A DNA stretch of 60,058 nt from Bifidobacteriaceae bacterium (lineage in GTDB: Bacteria > Actinomycetota > Actinomycetes > Actinomycetales > WQXJ01). The number at the start of each line of letters is the position of its first letter. The first letter of the stretch is position 1. The notes below the pieces were generated by a model. That model made no database searches. It worked only from the letters and a program-made list of their open reading frames with translations, and was not told the origin of the DNA. The stretch covers positions 1-60,058 of the forward strand of contig JAISXH010000051.1 in the NCBI GenBank assembly GCA_031270825.1, given 5' to 3'. Below, piece after piece: positions 37,909 through 49,901 of the stretch. Made by a program: the position numbers and the translations under genes.

Positions 37909-38156
37909 GGGATCTCCTACCTCACGTCAAGCACTAGCACACCAGATTAGGCCATGCGGGGCGAGCGGCTTGCCTGGCTCAGTATGGCCGGACCGCGCAG
38001 CGCCAGTCGGCGCGAAGGCCGCTCGCAGCGGCAAATGTTGGAGCCCGGGGCTTGCGCGGCCCGGCCGTGGTCAACAGTAGCGTCTTTGGGGGCCGGTCGG
38101 CTGCCGGAGCCGCCTAGATACCGTTCTTATGCTCGGCGGACGACGCATCCGTGCGC

Positions 38157-38969
38157 TCAGACGTCAAGGCGACTCGGCGTCGAGGTCTCGTCACCCAGCA
38201 AACCTTCCGGAACCGACAGGGAGGGTTCGGCGACGGGGGCGCCCAACGGCGACCAATCAGTCCGGTCGACTTTGTCTGAAACCTTCGCGCGTCGCTCCTT
38301 GGGCGCGTCGAAACGGTAGCCGACGTTGCGCACCGTGCCGATCAGTTGGTCGTTTTCCGGACCGAGTTTCGCCCGCAGGCGCCGGACATGGACGTCGACA
38401 GTGCGGGTGCCGCCGTAATAGTCGTATCCCCAAACCTCCTGCAGAAGCTGGGTGCGCGTGAAGACGCGGCCGGGATGCGCTGCCAAATAGCGCAGCAGTT
38501 CGAACTCTTTGTAGGTCAAATCGAGGCTGCGGCCATGCAGTTTGGCGGTGTACGCGACCGGGTTTATGACCAGATTGCCCTGCGAGATCGCCTCCTCAGG
38601 CTGGCCCGCGCCAACCATCACCGGCGTGGCCAGGGCCAGACGGATGCGGGCTTCGACTTCACCCGGCGAGGCGCTGGCCAAGATGAAGTCGCGAGCGCCC
38701 CATTCGGCGCTGAGAGCGGTCAGCCCGCCTTCGGTGACAATCAACAGCAGTGGCGCCGCCAGACCCGCCACTTGCAGCAACCGTGACGTGGCCCGGGCCG
38801 ACTGGAGGTCCTTCCGGGCGTCGAGGGCAACCAGCTCGGAGTTCGGCAAGTCCACCAGCGCCGACGGGTCGAAGCCCATGGTTCTGACCCGGTGAGGCAG
38901 GAATTCCAAGGCTGGTAGAACGGAGCCGGGCGCGCCCGGCGCCACAGTCAGGAGCAGAATCTCTGCCAT
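38157..38969 (-). CDS. glnR: Nitrogen-response regulator GlnR
   Basis: An OmpR-type orphan response regulator of 270 residues. The N-terminus (MAEILLLTVAPG ... LPALEFLPHRVRTM) and the DNA-binding part (LDLTYKEFELLRYLAAHPGRVFTR, VWGYDYYGGTRTVDVHVRRLRAKLG, IGTVRNVGYRFD) match actinobacterial GlnR closely. GlnR controls ammonium transport and assimilation genes. The receiver is atypical, as in all GlnR proteins, with LDARKDL at the would-be phosphorylation site. A low-complexity tail of about 45 residues follows the winged helix. AAGGAG stands 7 bases before the ATG. No partner kinase is adjacent. Confidence 0.9.
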   Translation of the reverse strand: MAEILLLTVAPGAPGSVLPALEFLPHRVRTMGFDPSALVDLPNSELVALDARKDLQSARATSRLLQVAGLAAPLLLIVTEGGLTALSAEWGARDFILASASPGEVEARIRLALATPVMVGAGQPEEAISQGNLVINPVAYTAKLHGRSLDLTYKEFELLRYLAAHPGRVFTRTQLLQEVWGYDYYGGTRTVDVHVRRLRAKLGPENDQLIGTVRNVGYRFDAPKERRAKVSDKVDRTDWSPLGAPVAEPSLSVPEGLLGDETSTPSRLDV

Positions 38970-39037
38970 TGACGAGCTCCTTTGTAATGTTGTCTGTGGC
39001 CTTTGCTTCCAATCAATTTAACGTCAAGGAGAGCTTA

Positions 39038-39802
39038 GTGGAACGTTTTGTCCGCCTGGTGGTCACTTCGGCGGTCGGCTTTGTCCCCGCTGCCGGTCTG
39101 GCGGCGGCATCCGCGCCTGGTTCCTCCAAGGTCTGGACGGTGGTGGCGGTGTCTTTGGCCACCGCCTTGTTGGTGGCCGGCTGGCCCGCCCTGGCCTCGC
39201 CGCCGGAACCGCATTCAGCCCGTTTGACCTTGGCTTTCACCGCAGTCGTGGCGATCACGCTGTCGGTCTTGCGGCCCGGTGACGCCTCGGCCGTGTTGGT
39301 GGCGATCGCCCTGGGCTTCCCGGCGGTGTTTGTGCGTGAACTGACCCGACCGGCGCCGCGGCCCGGCTTGGTCCGCTCCGTCGCGGTCACCACTTGCGGC
39401 GTCATGGCGGTGGCGGCCATGAGTCTGTGGGTGACCGCCAGCGGCGGCGCTCAATTCTTGGACCTGGCGGTTCTGGCGGGCGTGGGAATCGCAGGCGCTT
39501 GCCTGGGCCTGGGCCTGAGCCGACTGGCGCCTGAGCGGCCTTGGCGGACCGAGGTCGGCGCTTTGGCCGGGATCCTGTTGGCCGCCGGTGGCGGCGCCGC
39601 GATGGCGGCCGTGGTGGTGACCCACTGGTGGGCGGGCGCGGCGGTGGCGGCGGCCTGCGCGGTCACTCCTGGAGCGATCTGGCTGGTGGCCGAGCCGAGG
39701 GGCATCACCGAGGGAGGACCGCGCTGGCGCGACGCCGCCCTGGTGACGATCCCGCTGGCGGTGGCCGCGGTCCCGGTTTGGGCGGCGGCCCTGATCCGCT
39801 GA
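39038..39802 (+). CDS. Integral membrane protein of unknown function
   Basis: A 254-residue protein with about seven or eight hydrophobic segments and few charged residues. The GTG at 39038 is used because AAGGAG lies 7 bases before it; the open frame reaches back to 38969 but would overlap the glnR start. It is divergent from glnR across about 70 bases, so the two may share control. I do not recognise a family; it could be a permease-like or structural protein. Confidence 0.7.
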   Translation: MERFVRLVVTSAVGFVPAAGLAAASAPGSSKVWTVVAVSLATALLVAGWPALASPPEPHSARLTLAFTAVVAITLSVLRPGDASAVLVAIALGFPAVFVRELTRPAPRPGLVRSVAVTTCGVMAVAAMSLWVTASGGAQFLDLAVLAGVGIAGACLGLGLSRLAPERPWRTEVGALAGILLAAGGGAAMAAVVVTHWWAGAAVAAACAVTPGAIWLVAEPRGITEGGPRWRDAALVTIPLAVAAVPVWAAALIR

Positions 39803-39936
39803 ACGCCGATTGGGACCTTCGGGCGGTCCGTCACCCGTCACCCGTCACCCGTCACCCACCAACCGATCCCAGCGCGGATCTGACCCACACTGAAGATTGT
39901 GGGGCGGCTGATTTGGGCCGCGCCAGCCTCAGCGGG

Positions 39937-39942
39937 TAGCGT
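39937..39942 (+). promoter_or_regulatory. -10 box (TAGCGT) of the nitrobindin-like gene
   Basis: TAGCGT is followed by seven bases and the GTG start, without a ribosome site, consistent with a leaderless message. Confidence 0.45.
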
Positions 39943-39949
39943 CCCTGGG

Positions 39950-40699
39950 GTGACGGTCGCGTTCGCGGATGGGTTGGCCCCTGAGGTCTACCCGCTGGCT
40001 TGGCTCGTCGGGCGCTGGCGCGGCGAAGGGACAATCGGCTACGGCCCGGTCGACCCAGGCGCCATCAGCCAAGAAATCGAGTTCGAAGCCGTTGACGGCC
40101 CGTATCTGGCCTACCGGGCCAGCACTTGGTTGCTGCCCGGCCAAGCTGACGCCGCCCACGGGTCGGCCGGGGAGGGCGAATCCGTCGACGCAGCCCGCTC
40201 CAGCGGCAGTCTTCAATCAACCCGCGGGCGGGGCGATGCCGACGGCGCCGCTGGTGACGACAGCTCCGTTGGACGCCGTGACACCCCTGGAGGCCCTGAC
40301 GCCGCTGCTGGAGACGGTAACGCCCGCGGAGGAGACGGCATCGACGGCCCGACCGACCCGACCGACGCTTCCCCGGCACGGGGCGCGCTCTGGCACCAGG
40401 AGTCCGGCTTTTGGCGCGTGACACCAGGCCAAACCCAGATCGACCCGCCCTTCGAGGTCGAGGTGCTGATATCGGACGCGGCCGGCTATCAGAGCGTTTA
40501 TCTGGGGCAAGTCAACGGCCCGCGCGTCGACCTGGGCACGGACGCGATGATCCGGACGGCCTCGGCGCCCGAAATCAACGCCGCCACCCGCATGTACGGC
40601 CTGGTCGGCGGCGACCTGCTGTGGGCCTGGGACATTGCCGGCTTCGGCCTGGGGCTCGGCTCCTATCTGGCCGCGCGGCTCAGCCGAACACAGGCCTAA
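39950..40699 (+). CDS. Nitrobindin/FABP-like protein (DUF1794) with low-complexity insert
   Basis: A heme-binding beta-barrel family member. The N-terminal LAWLVGRWRGEGTIGYG is the family GxWxGxG signature, and the C-terminal half (GALWHQESGFWRVTP ... GLGSYLAARLSR) continues the barrel. Between them, roughly 40160-40385, is an insert of about 75 residues rich in Gly, Asp, Ala and Pro (DGIDGPTDPTD and similar). The insert falls where the barrel should run on, so it must loop out. GTG 39950 is chosen from the TAGCGT box; the frame runs back to 39899. The next gene is ygfZ, 8 bases later, a conserved pairing. Confidence 0.8.
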   Translation: MTVAFADGLAPEVYPLAWLVGRWRGEGTIGYGPVDPGAISQEIEFEAVDGPYLAYRASTWLLPGQADAAHGSAGEGESVDAARSSGSLQSTRGRGDADGAAGDDSSVGRRDTPGGPDAAAGDGNARGGDGIDGPTDPTDASPARGALWHQESGFWRVTPGQTQIDPPFEVEVLISDAAGYQSVYLGQVNGPRVDLGTDAMIRTASAPEINAATRMYGLVGGDLLWAWDIAGFGLGLGSYLAARLSRTQA

Positions 40700-40707
40700 A
40701 GCCCGCC

Positions 40708-42204
40708 ATGGCGCGCCACGATTTGGCTGGTCAGCGGGCTTTCGATGGCGGTGAGCCGGTTTATGCCTTGTCCGATGCCGTCGGCGTGGTCAGTCTCCAG
40801 GGCCCAGATTCGCTTCGCCTCCTGAGCGCCCTGACCACTGTGCCTCCGGGAGGCGAAATCCCTGCTGGAGGATCGCAGGCCTTGCTCCTGGACGCGAACG
40901 GCCACATCCAGTTCGGTCTCGCCATCACGCCGGCGGGCGATGCCGACCAGGACAGCTTCACGCTCATCACCGACGGTTCGGCCACGTCCCTGGCCGAATT
41001 GATCAATTCCCGCCGCTTCCGCCTCCGGACCGAGGCGACCGCGCGCCCCGACCTACGAACGCTGGTCACCCCTGGGCTGGCGCCGGAGTTGGCGCCAGGG
41101 CTGGATCTGGCCGCCTTCGAAGACCATTGGCCCAACCCGCCGCAGCCGGCCCGGCCCCGGCTGGGCGGAGCGGCCCCGGACACGGGCGCTGGCCCAGGCG
41201 AGCCACGCGCGGAAACGGTTCGGTCCGGCGCTGGGGCAGCGCAGGCGAACGGCGCCGCCCAGTGCGGCGCAGAGGCCGAGCCGACCAAGCCAGCCGCCCG
41301 CTCGGCCGCCGAGGCCGAGCCGGCCGAAGGCGCAGGCCGGCTGGGGCGGCCGAGCGCCCAGTCCCGGGTCTGGCCGCGCTACGCTCTCGATTCGCCTCAT
41401 CCCGGCACGGGCTGGACCGGTTCGGCCATCTACGTCTACGACCCCGCCGCCGATGAGCCATTGCCGCGCCGGCTCGAGGCCCTGGGTTACCGCCAAATCG
41501 GCGTTGGCAACCTGGAGGCGCTCAGAGTGGCGGCCTGGCGGCCGCTGGCCGGGCGCGAGGCCGGTGACGGCAAGACCTTGCCGCACGAATTGGACTGGCT
41601 GCGCGCCACCACGCCGTTGAACTCGGGCTGTTATCCCGGCCAGGAAACCGTCGCCAAGGTGATCAATGTGGGCAAGCCGCCGCGGCGGCTTGTGTTCTTG
41701 CACCTCGACGGTTCGGACGCGGCCTGGCCCAAGTCCGGCGCCGCTGTCTTCGCCCTGGGGCAGAACGGCGCGGAACCGCTGGCGTCGGCGCGGGACGCGG
41801 GACTGGCCGCCGAACCGGAAGGCGAGTCGGCGGCGGGTTGGGGCGCCCCAAGTGACGGCACCAGGACCGCTGGCGCGGGCGCTGGGTCGGGGGCCGGCCC
41901 GGGATCGGGGTTGGCGGCGGGTCGGGTCGCCCTACGGGGCGACGCCACGACCGCTGATAAGGGTGCCCGGCCGGTGGGACATGTGACCTCTGTCGGAGTC
42001 CACCATGAACTGGGTCCGATAGCGCTGGCCCTGGTCAAGCGCTCTCTGCCCGAGGACATACCCCTGGCCGTGGCGGTTGCGGACGCGCCGGGCGGATTGG
42101 TGGCGGCGCTGCAAACCACCATTGTTCCGGCCAGCGGCGAATCGGATGCTCGGCCGGCCAGACGCCGGCCGCCGGTCAAACTGTCGGCGGCCCGACGCCG
42201 CTAG
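40708..42204 (+). CDS. ygfZ: Folate-binding protein YgfZ (GcvT-like)
   Basis: A tetrahydrofolate-dependent protein that supports iron-sulfur cluster enzymes. The diagnostic motif is present as LNSGCYPGQETVAKV (the usual K-G-C-Y-x-G-Q-E segment). The N-terminal half (VYALSDAVGVVSLQGPDSLRLLSALTT) fits the GcvT fold. Two low-complexity inserts rich in Ala, Gly and Glu (about 41170-41340 and 41820-41920) enlarge it to 498 residues, well above the usual 330-380. ATG 40708 is used; the open frame extends upstream inside the nitrobindin-like gene. It is followed by DUF2516 and dtd. Confidence 0.85.
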   Translation: MARHDLAGQRAFDGGEPVYALSDAVGVVSLQGPDSLRLLSALTTVPPGGEIPAGGSQALLLDANGHIQFGLAITPAGDADQDSFTLITDGSATSLAELINSRRFRLRTEATARPDLRTLVTPGLAPELAPGLDLAAFEDHWPNPPQPARPRLGGAAPDTGAGPGEPRAETVRSGAGAAQANGAAQCGAEAEPTKPAARSAAEAEPAEGAGRLGRPSAQSRVWPRYALDSPHPGTGWTGSAIYVYDPAADEPLPRRLEALGYRQIGVGNLEALRVAAWRPLAGREAGDGKTLPHELDWLRATTPLNSGCYPGQETVAKVINVGKPPRRLVFLHLDGSDAAWPKSGAAVFALGQNGAEPLASARDAGLAAEPEGESAAGWGAPSDGTRTAGAGAGSGAGPGSGLAAGRVALRGDATTADKGARPVGHVTSVGVHHELGPIALALVKRSLPEDIPLAVAVADAPGGLVAALQTTIVPASGESDARPARRRPPVKLSAARRR

Positions 42205-42302
42205 TTTGAAACTCAGCCGGCTGCGCAGGCCACAGGCCGCAGCCAGACGTTATCTGCGGTGGCCCTTTCTTCGAGCACACGGCCCGGCCGGCGGTGGATG
42301 GC

Positions 42303-42308
42303 TAACCT
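42303..42308 (+). promoter_or_regulatory. -10 box (TAACCT) of the DUF2516 gene
   Basis: TAACCT, six bases, then ATG at 42315. No ribosome site is seen between box and start, as for the other leaderless candidates. Confidence 0.45.
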
Positions 42309-42314
42309 GGTTTC

Positions 42315-42671
42315 ATGCCATTCGTATTGGGTCCGATAGCGGTCCTGAACATGGTGATCGGGCTGGCCGCTCTGGCCCTTGAGATCGCCGCCTTTGTGAT
42401 CGCGCTGAAGGCCTCTCCAGCCGCCTACATCGCCGCCGGCAAGTTGTCCAAGGGCGCCTGGTTGGCGATCACCACCGTGGCCCTGGTGGTAGGCCTGGCA
42501 GCGGCGCCGCTGCCGGCGGCCGGTTCGAACGGGCGCTTCGGGGGTTTGCTGTCGATCGCCTCGGTGGTGGCCGCACTGGTGTTCCTGGTCGATGTCCGCC
42601 CTGCTCTCAAGCGTTACGGCGGCTCCGCCGGGCGCAGCCAGGGTGGCCCCAACCGAACCGGCGGCTGGTGA
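42315..42671 (+). CDS. DUF2516 family small membrane protein
   Basis: A 118-residue protein with three hydrophobic segments (about 8-30, 46-64 and 72-92) and a short polar tail. The ALKASPAAYIAAGKLSKGAWLAITTVAL segment (in two parts around position 40) is typical of the actinobacterial DUF2516 family. Function unknown. It lies between ygfZ and dtd. Confidence 0.8.
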   Translation: MPFVLGPIAVLNMVIGLAALALEIAAFVIALKASPAAYIAAGKLSKGAWLAITTVALVVGLAAAPLPAAGSNGRFGGLLSIASVVAALVFLVDVRPALKRYGGSAGRSQGGPNRTGGW

Positions 42672-42738
42672 CCATGATGTCCCGACTCGACCGGCCCGCG
42701 CCGCAGACCAGGCCCTCGAACCTTGAAAGGCGGCCGCG

Positions 42739-43164
42739 ATGAGAGCGGTGATCCAGCGCGCCGTGGGCGGGCGTTGCGAAGTGGCGGGCAAGCAAATCAG
42801 CGGCTTCTTGGGCGAGGGTCTGGTGGTTCTCATCGGCGTGACCCACCAGGACGGCGAGGAGCAGGCTCTCACCATGGCCCGCAAAATCGCTGAATTGAAG
42901 CTCCTGCGAGGCCAGCGCTCAGTCCAGGAAGCGGCTGTGCCGGTGCTTCTGATCAGCCAGTTCACCCTGTATGCCGACACGAAGAAGGGCCGCAAACCAT
43001 CTTGGTCCAAAGCCGCTCCCGGCCCTCAGGCCGAACCGCTGGTCGAACGGGTGGCGCTGGCGCTGGAAGAACGCGGCCTGGTTGTCGCCCGCGGCGTCTT
43101 CGGGGCCGACATGCAAGTCACCCTGACCAACGACGGCCCGGTCACCCTGATAATCGACACTTGA
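42739..43164 (+). CDS. dtd: D-aminoacyl-tRNA deacylase
   Basis: Removes D-amino acids mischarged on tRNA. The 141-residue protein has both active-site motifs, ISQFTLYAD (the Ser-Gln-Phe-Thr motif) and NDGPVTLIID (the Gly-cisPro motif), and ends properly. GAAAGG lies upstream of the ATG. Length and order are complete. Confidence 0.94.
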   Translation: MRAVIQRAVGGRCEVAGKQISGFLGEGLVVLIGVTHQDGEEQALTMARKIAELKLLRGQRSVQEAAVPVLLISQFTLYADTKKGRKPSWSKAAPGPQAEPLVERVALALEERGLVVARGVFGADMQVTLTNDGPVTLIIDT

Positions 43165-43392
43165 AACTTGTTCCCAGCCAAACGGCGGCCGAGTTCCGTC
43201 TCCTGACTGAGGTTGAGGCTGGGAGGCGAGCGGACGGCATCGGGCTCCGCCAGGGCCACCCGCCGGGCCAGGCTACCAACCGGCTCCGCCCCCGGGACAG
43301 TGCGGGAATTACTCCGGCTTGATCAGCGTTTGACCGCTTAGATGCGACTGCCGCCACTGGCCGGACGGCTCGCCCAGGCGGGAAAAGACCTC

Positions 43393-43408
43393 TGCGCCTT
43401 GGGCGAAC
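43393..43408 (+). promoter_or_regulatory. ClgR-like operator upstream of clpC
   Basis: TGCGCCTTGGGCGAAC fits the actinobacterial ClgR consensus CGC-Y-N3-R-GCG-WWS except at one inner position, and is nearly palindromic. It lies just upstream of where the -35 of the 43437 promoter would be, the usual place for an activator site. ClgR controls clp genes in actinobacteria. The regulator gene is not in this window. Confidence 0.5.
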
Positions 43409-43436
43409 ACGACTACTTCGACCCACAGTTGCTAGC

Positions 43437-43442
43437 TAGAGT
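43437..43442 (+). promoter_or_regulatory. Possible -10 box of clpC
   Basis: TAGAGT about 70 bases before the clpC ATG, with no strong -35, consistent with activator-dependent transcription through the ClgR-like site. Confidence 0.35.
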
Positions 43443-43512
43443 CGATTGAGTGGGCTGAGTATCGGCTGCGGAAGCCGCCGCCGCCAGACTTGGCCCCAAC
43501 TAAAGGAGCACT

Positions 43513-46032
<2,520 letters not shown>

Positions 46033-46060
46033 GGCCTCTAGCTGGGGGCCCTTAGCTGTG

Positions 46061-46140
46061 GCGCCCGGCTGAGGGCTCCCACCTGGGGCGCCCGGCTGAG
46101 GGCTCCCGCCTGGGGCGCCCGGCTGAGGGCTCCCCGGCGG
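46061..46140. repeat. 27-base tandem repeat between clpC and glpK
   Basis: GCGCCCGGCTGAGGGCTCCC begins at 46061, 46088 and 46115, exactly 27 bases apart. The copies lie in the convergent gap between the clpC and glpK stops. They keep a minus-strand reading frame with a 9-residue repeat, but this lies beyond the glpK stop codon. Confidence 0.85.
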
Positions 46141-46173
46141 GGAGTTCCAGTTGAGGTCGCCCCGCAACCGTCG

Positions 46174-47670
46174 CTAGACCCAATCGAGTGAGCGCTGGAC
46201 GGCCTTTTGCCACTGGCCATAGAGGCGGTCGCGTCCGGCCCGGTCCAGCGAAGGGACCCAGCGGCCGCCTTCGCGCCAGTTGGCCCGCAGTTCGTCCAGC
46301 GATTGCCAATACCCGGCGGCCAAACCGGCGGCGTAAGCCGCGCCCAGAGCCGTGGTCTCCGCGACCACCGGGCGCACCACATCCACCCCCAGGATGTCGG
46401 CTTGGAATTGCATCAGGAGCGAGTCTTCGATCATGCCGCCGTCCACCCGCAGTTCCTTGAGCACGGCGCCGTCCAAGGCGGCCGCGTCCAACACGTCGCG
46501 GGTCTGGTAGGCGGTCGCTTCCAGGGCCGCGCGGGCCAGGTGGCCCTTATTGATGTACCTGGTCAAACCAACAATCACGCCACGCGCGTCGGTGCGCCAA
46601 TAGGGAGCGAAGAGACCCGAGAAGGCGGGCACAATGTAGGCGCCGCCGTTGGACTCGACCGTCCGCGCCAGGGTCTCCACCTCCGGCGCGGAACTGATCA
46701 GCCCCAGGTTGTCGCGCAGCCACTGGACCAGGGACCCGGTCACCGCGATCGAACCCTCCAGCGCGTAGCGCGGGGCGGCGTCCGCGAGCTGATAGGCGAC
46801 CGTCGTCAGCAACCCCGACTGCGAGAACACAACCTCCGGACCGGTGTTGACGAGCAGGAAACAGCCGGTGCCGTAAGTGTTCTTGGCTTCGCCCGGGTCG
46901 AAGGCGCACTGACCGAACGCCGCCGCCTGCTGGTCCCCCAAGACTCCCATCACCGGCACTCCGGGCAGCAAACCCTCATCCGACCCGAGCCCGAAGCTGC
47001 CCGCCGAGGGCCTGATCTCCGGGAGCATCTGGGCCGGGATTTCGTAAGCCTTGAGCACCTCGGCGTCCCAGTCGAGGGTCCTCAGATCCATCAGGTTGGT
47101 CCGCGACGCATTCGTGACATCGGTCCGGTGCTCGCCGCCGGCCGTCCCACCGGTCAGGTTCCACAGGATCCAGGTGTCGGTCGTCCCGAACAGCAGTTCG
47201 CCCTGTTCAGTCCGCCGCCGCGCGCCCGGCACGTGGTCCAGGATCCAAGCGATCTTGGTGCCGGAGAAATACGGATTCAACGGCAGGCCGGTGATGGCGC
47301 GGAACCGCTCCACCCCTTCCCCGGCCGCCAATCGCTCGACATGACCAGCCGTCCTGGCGTCCTGCCAGACGATCGCGTTGTACACCGGCTGGCCTGTGGC
47401 CCGGTCCCAGACCACAGTTGTTTCACGCTGGTTGGTGATGCCCACCGCCACGATGTCCTTGGCCGACAGTTCCGCCTTGGCCAGCGCCACCGCGATGACT
47501 TGCCGCGCGTTGTCCCAAATCTCGACCGGATCGTGCTCCACCCAGCCGGCCTCCGGATAGATCTGCCGGTGCTCCATCTGCCCGGTCGCCGCGATCAGCC
47601 CGTCATGGTTGAAGATGATCGCGCGCGAAGACGTGGTCCCCTGATCCAGCGCCAGCACAAAGCCGCTCAT
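46174..47670 (-). CDS. glpK: Glycerol kinase
   Basis: Phosphorylates glycerol to glycerol-3-phosphate. The 498-residue FGGY kinase has [12 protein letters not shown] at the start, the [13 protein letters not shown] segment, the conserved [13 protein letters not shown] and the C-terminal [23 protein letters not shown] signature. The ATG overlaps the glpD stop as ATGA, so the two are coupled. No glpF uptake gene is adjacent. Confidence 0.95.
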   Translation of the reverse strand: MSGFVLALDQGTTSSRAIIFNHDGLIAATGQMEHRQIYPEAGWVEHDPVEIWDNARQVIAVALAKAELSAKDIVAVGITNQRETTVVWDRATGQPVYNAIVWQDARTAGHVERLAAGEGVERFRAITGLPLNPYFSGTKIAWILDHVPGARRRTEQGELLFGTTDTWILWNLTGGTAGGEHRTDVTNASRTNLMDLRTLDWDAEVLKAYEIPAQMLPEIRPSAGSFGLGSDEGLLPGVPVMGVLGDQQAAAFGQCAFDPGEAKNTYGTGCFLLVNTGPEVVFSQSGLLTTVAYQLADAAPRYALEGSIAVTGSLVQWLRDNLGLISSAPEVETLARTVESNGGAYIVPAFSGLFAPYWRTDARGVIVGLTRYINKGHLARAALEATAYQTRDVLDAAALDGAVLKELRVDGGMIEDSLLMQFQADILGVDVVRPVVAETTALGAAYAAGLAAGYWQSLDELRANWREGGRWVPSLDRAGRDRLYGQWQKAVQRSLDWV

Positions 47671-49538
47671 CGGTCATCGTCGCTTTGTTGGGAGGGTTTT
47701 GCCGTGCCCGATGCCGACCGGCCACCCTCGTTTGACCCCTCGCCTTCGCCCCCCTCAGGGTCAGCGCCCCCGAATTCCTCTGCTTCGGCTCGCGCGGCGG
47801 CGATGTCTTCGGTCAGGTCTTGCATCGGCGTCAAGTCCTGGGCTCGCAAGCGAGCCGCTTCGGCTTCGGCGTCGGTCGCCAATTGCGCCGCCGCCCGTTC
47901 GGCCGCGACCCGGGCGGCGTAGCCGGCCACCTCGGCCTTGACCCGATCCCGGTCCCAGCCAAGGTGAGGGGCAACCAAATCGGCTATAACGCTGGAAGCC
48001 GCCAAGCCGGCATCGGGCACCTCGTGGTTCAGACGTGTGCGGCTCATCATGACATCGTCCAAGTGGATGACCGCCTCGTGGGTGGCGGCATAGACGACCT
48101 CGGCCTTGAGGTAGTGCTCGGCGCCGGGGATCGGATCGCCGAGCGAGCGATCGGCTTCGATCAGATCGGTGATGTCGGAAACCCGCGAACCGTAGCGGCC
48201 GAGCAGGTGGAGGGTGCGGTCGCGGTCCCAGCCGTGGCGGGCGGCCAGTTTGGGAGCGTTGTTGCGCACGGCGTGGTAGCCCTCGGCCCCCCACAACGGC
48301 AGGTCCTTGGTGATGGAAGGCTTGGCCGCGGCGCCCGGGCCGAGCGCGAAATCAACCGCGTCTTCGGCCATGACGCGGTAGGTGGTCAGCTTGCCGCCGG
48401 CGATCATGGTCAGGCCGGGCACGGGCGAGGCGACCGTGTGCTCGCGCGAGATCTTGGCTGAACTAGTGCCCAGCTTGGCGCCGGGCTGGAGCAGCGGCCG
48501 CAGGCCGGCGTAGAAGCCGATCACGTCCTCCTTGTCCAACGGCCTGGCCAGAAGCTTGTTGGTTTGTTCGAGGAGGTAATCGACATCGACCGAGGTGGCC
48601 ACTGGATGTTCGAGCGACTTTTCGCGCCACGGCGTGTCGGTGGTGCCGATCAGCCAGTAGTGCGCCCACGGAATGATGAACAGCACCGACCGCTCGGTCC
48701 GCGAAATGATCCCCATCTGGCCGTTGATCCGATCCCTCGGGACCACAATGTGGGCGCCTTTGGAGGCGAGGACCTTCAGCCCGCCGCCCTGGCCGGTCAA
48801 GGCCTCGGTCTGTTCGGTCCAGACGCCGGTGGCGCCGATCACATGCTTCGCTTTGACCTTGACCGTCAGGCCGGAGAGCAAGTCTGTGACCACGGCGCCG
48901 TCGACGTTGCCGAGCGGGTCCCGGGTGATGGCGGTGACCTCCGCCCGCGAGGCGGCCACAGCGCCATAGGCGGCGGCGGTCCGCACCAGGGTCAACGTCA
49001 GCCGGGCGTCATCGACTTCGGAGTCGAAATAGCGGACGGCGCCCACCGCGGCGGACGGCTTCAGGTCGGGGAACACCTTGGCCAGGTCGCCGCTGAAGTA
49101 GTGTTTCTGGATCGGCAGCGCCCGGCGCCGGCCCGGGGTGTGGGCCAGCAGATCGTACAGACCCACGCCGGTGGCGACATAGGGACGCTCCCACAGCCGA
49201 TGGGTCAACGGGTAAAGGAACGGCACCGGCTTGACCAGGTGCGGCGCGGTCGTGGAAAGCAGGCGGTCGCGTTCGGTCAGAGCCTCGTGGACCAGTTTGA
49301 AATCCAGCATCAGCAGGTAGCGCAGTCCGCCGTGGGCCAGTTTGCTGGAGCGCGATGACGTGCCCGCCGCCCAGTCCTGAGCCTCCACTATGCCTGTGGT
49401 CAGGCCGCGTGTGACCGCGTCGACCGCGATCCCGGCGCCAGTCACTCCGCCGCCGATCACCAAGACGTCGAGTTGTTGTTCCGCTAGCCTTGCCAACGCT
49501 CGTTCGCGGGCTGCGGGCGAAAGAGCCGAATGATCCAT
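47667..49538 (-). CDS. glpD: Aerobic glycerol-3-phosphate dehydrogenase
   Basis: A membrane-associated FAD enzyme that oxidises glycerol-3-phosphate to DHAP. The FAD motif [37 protein letters not shown] and the C-terminal regulatory domain are present. The 623-residue length is above average because of a charged tail rich in Ala, Glu and Gly after residue about 560. The ATG at 49538 follows GAGGAA; the frame runs back to 49592 without a better site. It forms an operon with glpK. Confidence 0.94.
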   Translation of the reverse strand: MDHSALSPAARERALARLAEQQLDVLVIGGGVTGAGIAVDAVTRGLTTGIVEAQDWAAGTSSRSSKLAHGGLRYLLMLDFKLVHEALTERDRLLSTTAPHLVKPVPFLYPLTHRLWERPYVATGVGLYDLLAHTPGRRRALPIQKHYFSGDLAKVFPDLKPSAAVGAVRYFDSEVDDARLTLTLVRTAAAYGAVAASRAEVTAITRDPLGNVDGAVVTDLLSGLTVKVKAKHVIGATGVWTEQTEALTGQGGGLKVLASKGAHIVVPRDRINGQMGIISRTERSVLFIIPWAHYWLIGTTDTPWREKSLEHPVATSVDVDYLLEQTNKLLARPLDKEDVIGFYAGLRPLLQPGAKLGTSSAKISREHTVASPVPGLTMIAGGKLTTYRVMAEDAVDFALGPGAAAKPSITKDLPLWGAEGYHAVRNNAPKLAARHGWDRDRTLHLLGRYGSRVSDITDLIEADRSLGDPIPGAEHYLKAEVVYAATHEAVIHLDDVMMSRTRLNHEVPDAGLAASSVIADLVAPHLGWDRDRVKAEVAGYAARVAAERAAAQLATDAEAEAARLRAQDLTPMQDLTEDIAAARAEAEEFGGADPEGGEGEGSNEGGRSASGTAKPSQQSDDDR

Positions 49539-49901
49539 GTGACGTTCCTCGAGTTTCCTTCGTTTAGTGGCCATCGCCTTCAATGCTCCCACCTGGGCGG
49601 TGGCGGGTCCGGGACCAGGGCGCCGGCGTCCGCGTGCCGCGCTGTTAGGAGATGGCCACCAGCGTGCTGTAGGGCCGCAAGAGTACGTCCGTGTCCCGGC
49701 TGTCCTGAAGAGTCTGTCCCGTTGGCTATGGCCAAGAGCCCTGCCTGGGCGTGGTCGCTCTTTCCGTCCGCAATCTGGTCCGCAGTCCCGTGGGCCGTCG
49801 GCGGGGCTTAGCGGTCACGTAGCCTAGACTGGCATTAGGCTAGCGCGAAGGTTCGACATCTCCGCCTGGCCTGAATACCACAAGTGGAAGGAGTTCAGAC
49901 T
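49539..49901. other. Divergent intergenic region, glpD and small secreted protein operon
   Basis: About 363 bases between divergent genes. Besides the inverted repeat at 49820-49842 and the GAAGGAG ribosome site before 49902, nothing coding is supported. Confidence 0.6.
49820..49842. promoter_or_regulatory. Perfect inverted repeat, possible operator of the peptide operon
   Basis: TAGCCTA (49820-49826) and TAGGCTA (49836-49842) are exact inverted arms with a 9-base spacer, 60 bases before the small secreted protein start. The right arm contains TAGGCT, a possible -10. A repressor site over the promoter would fit. Confidence 0.45.

Larger units (their letters stand above)
43165..43512. other. 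Intergenic region between dtd and clpC
   Basis: About 348 bases without a supported gene. It carries one copy of the ACGGCATCG 9-mer (43234-43242), the clpC operator and promoter candidates (listed separately) and an AAAGGAG ribosome site just before clpC. Confidence 0.6.
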
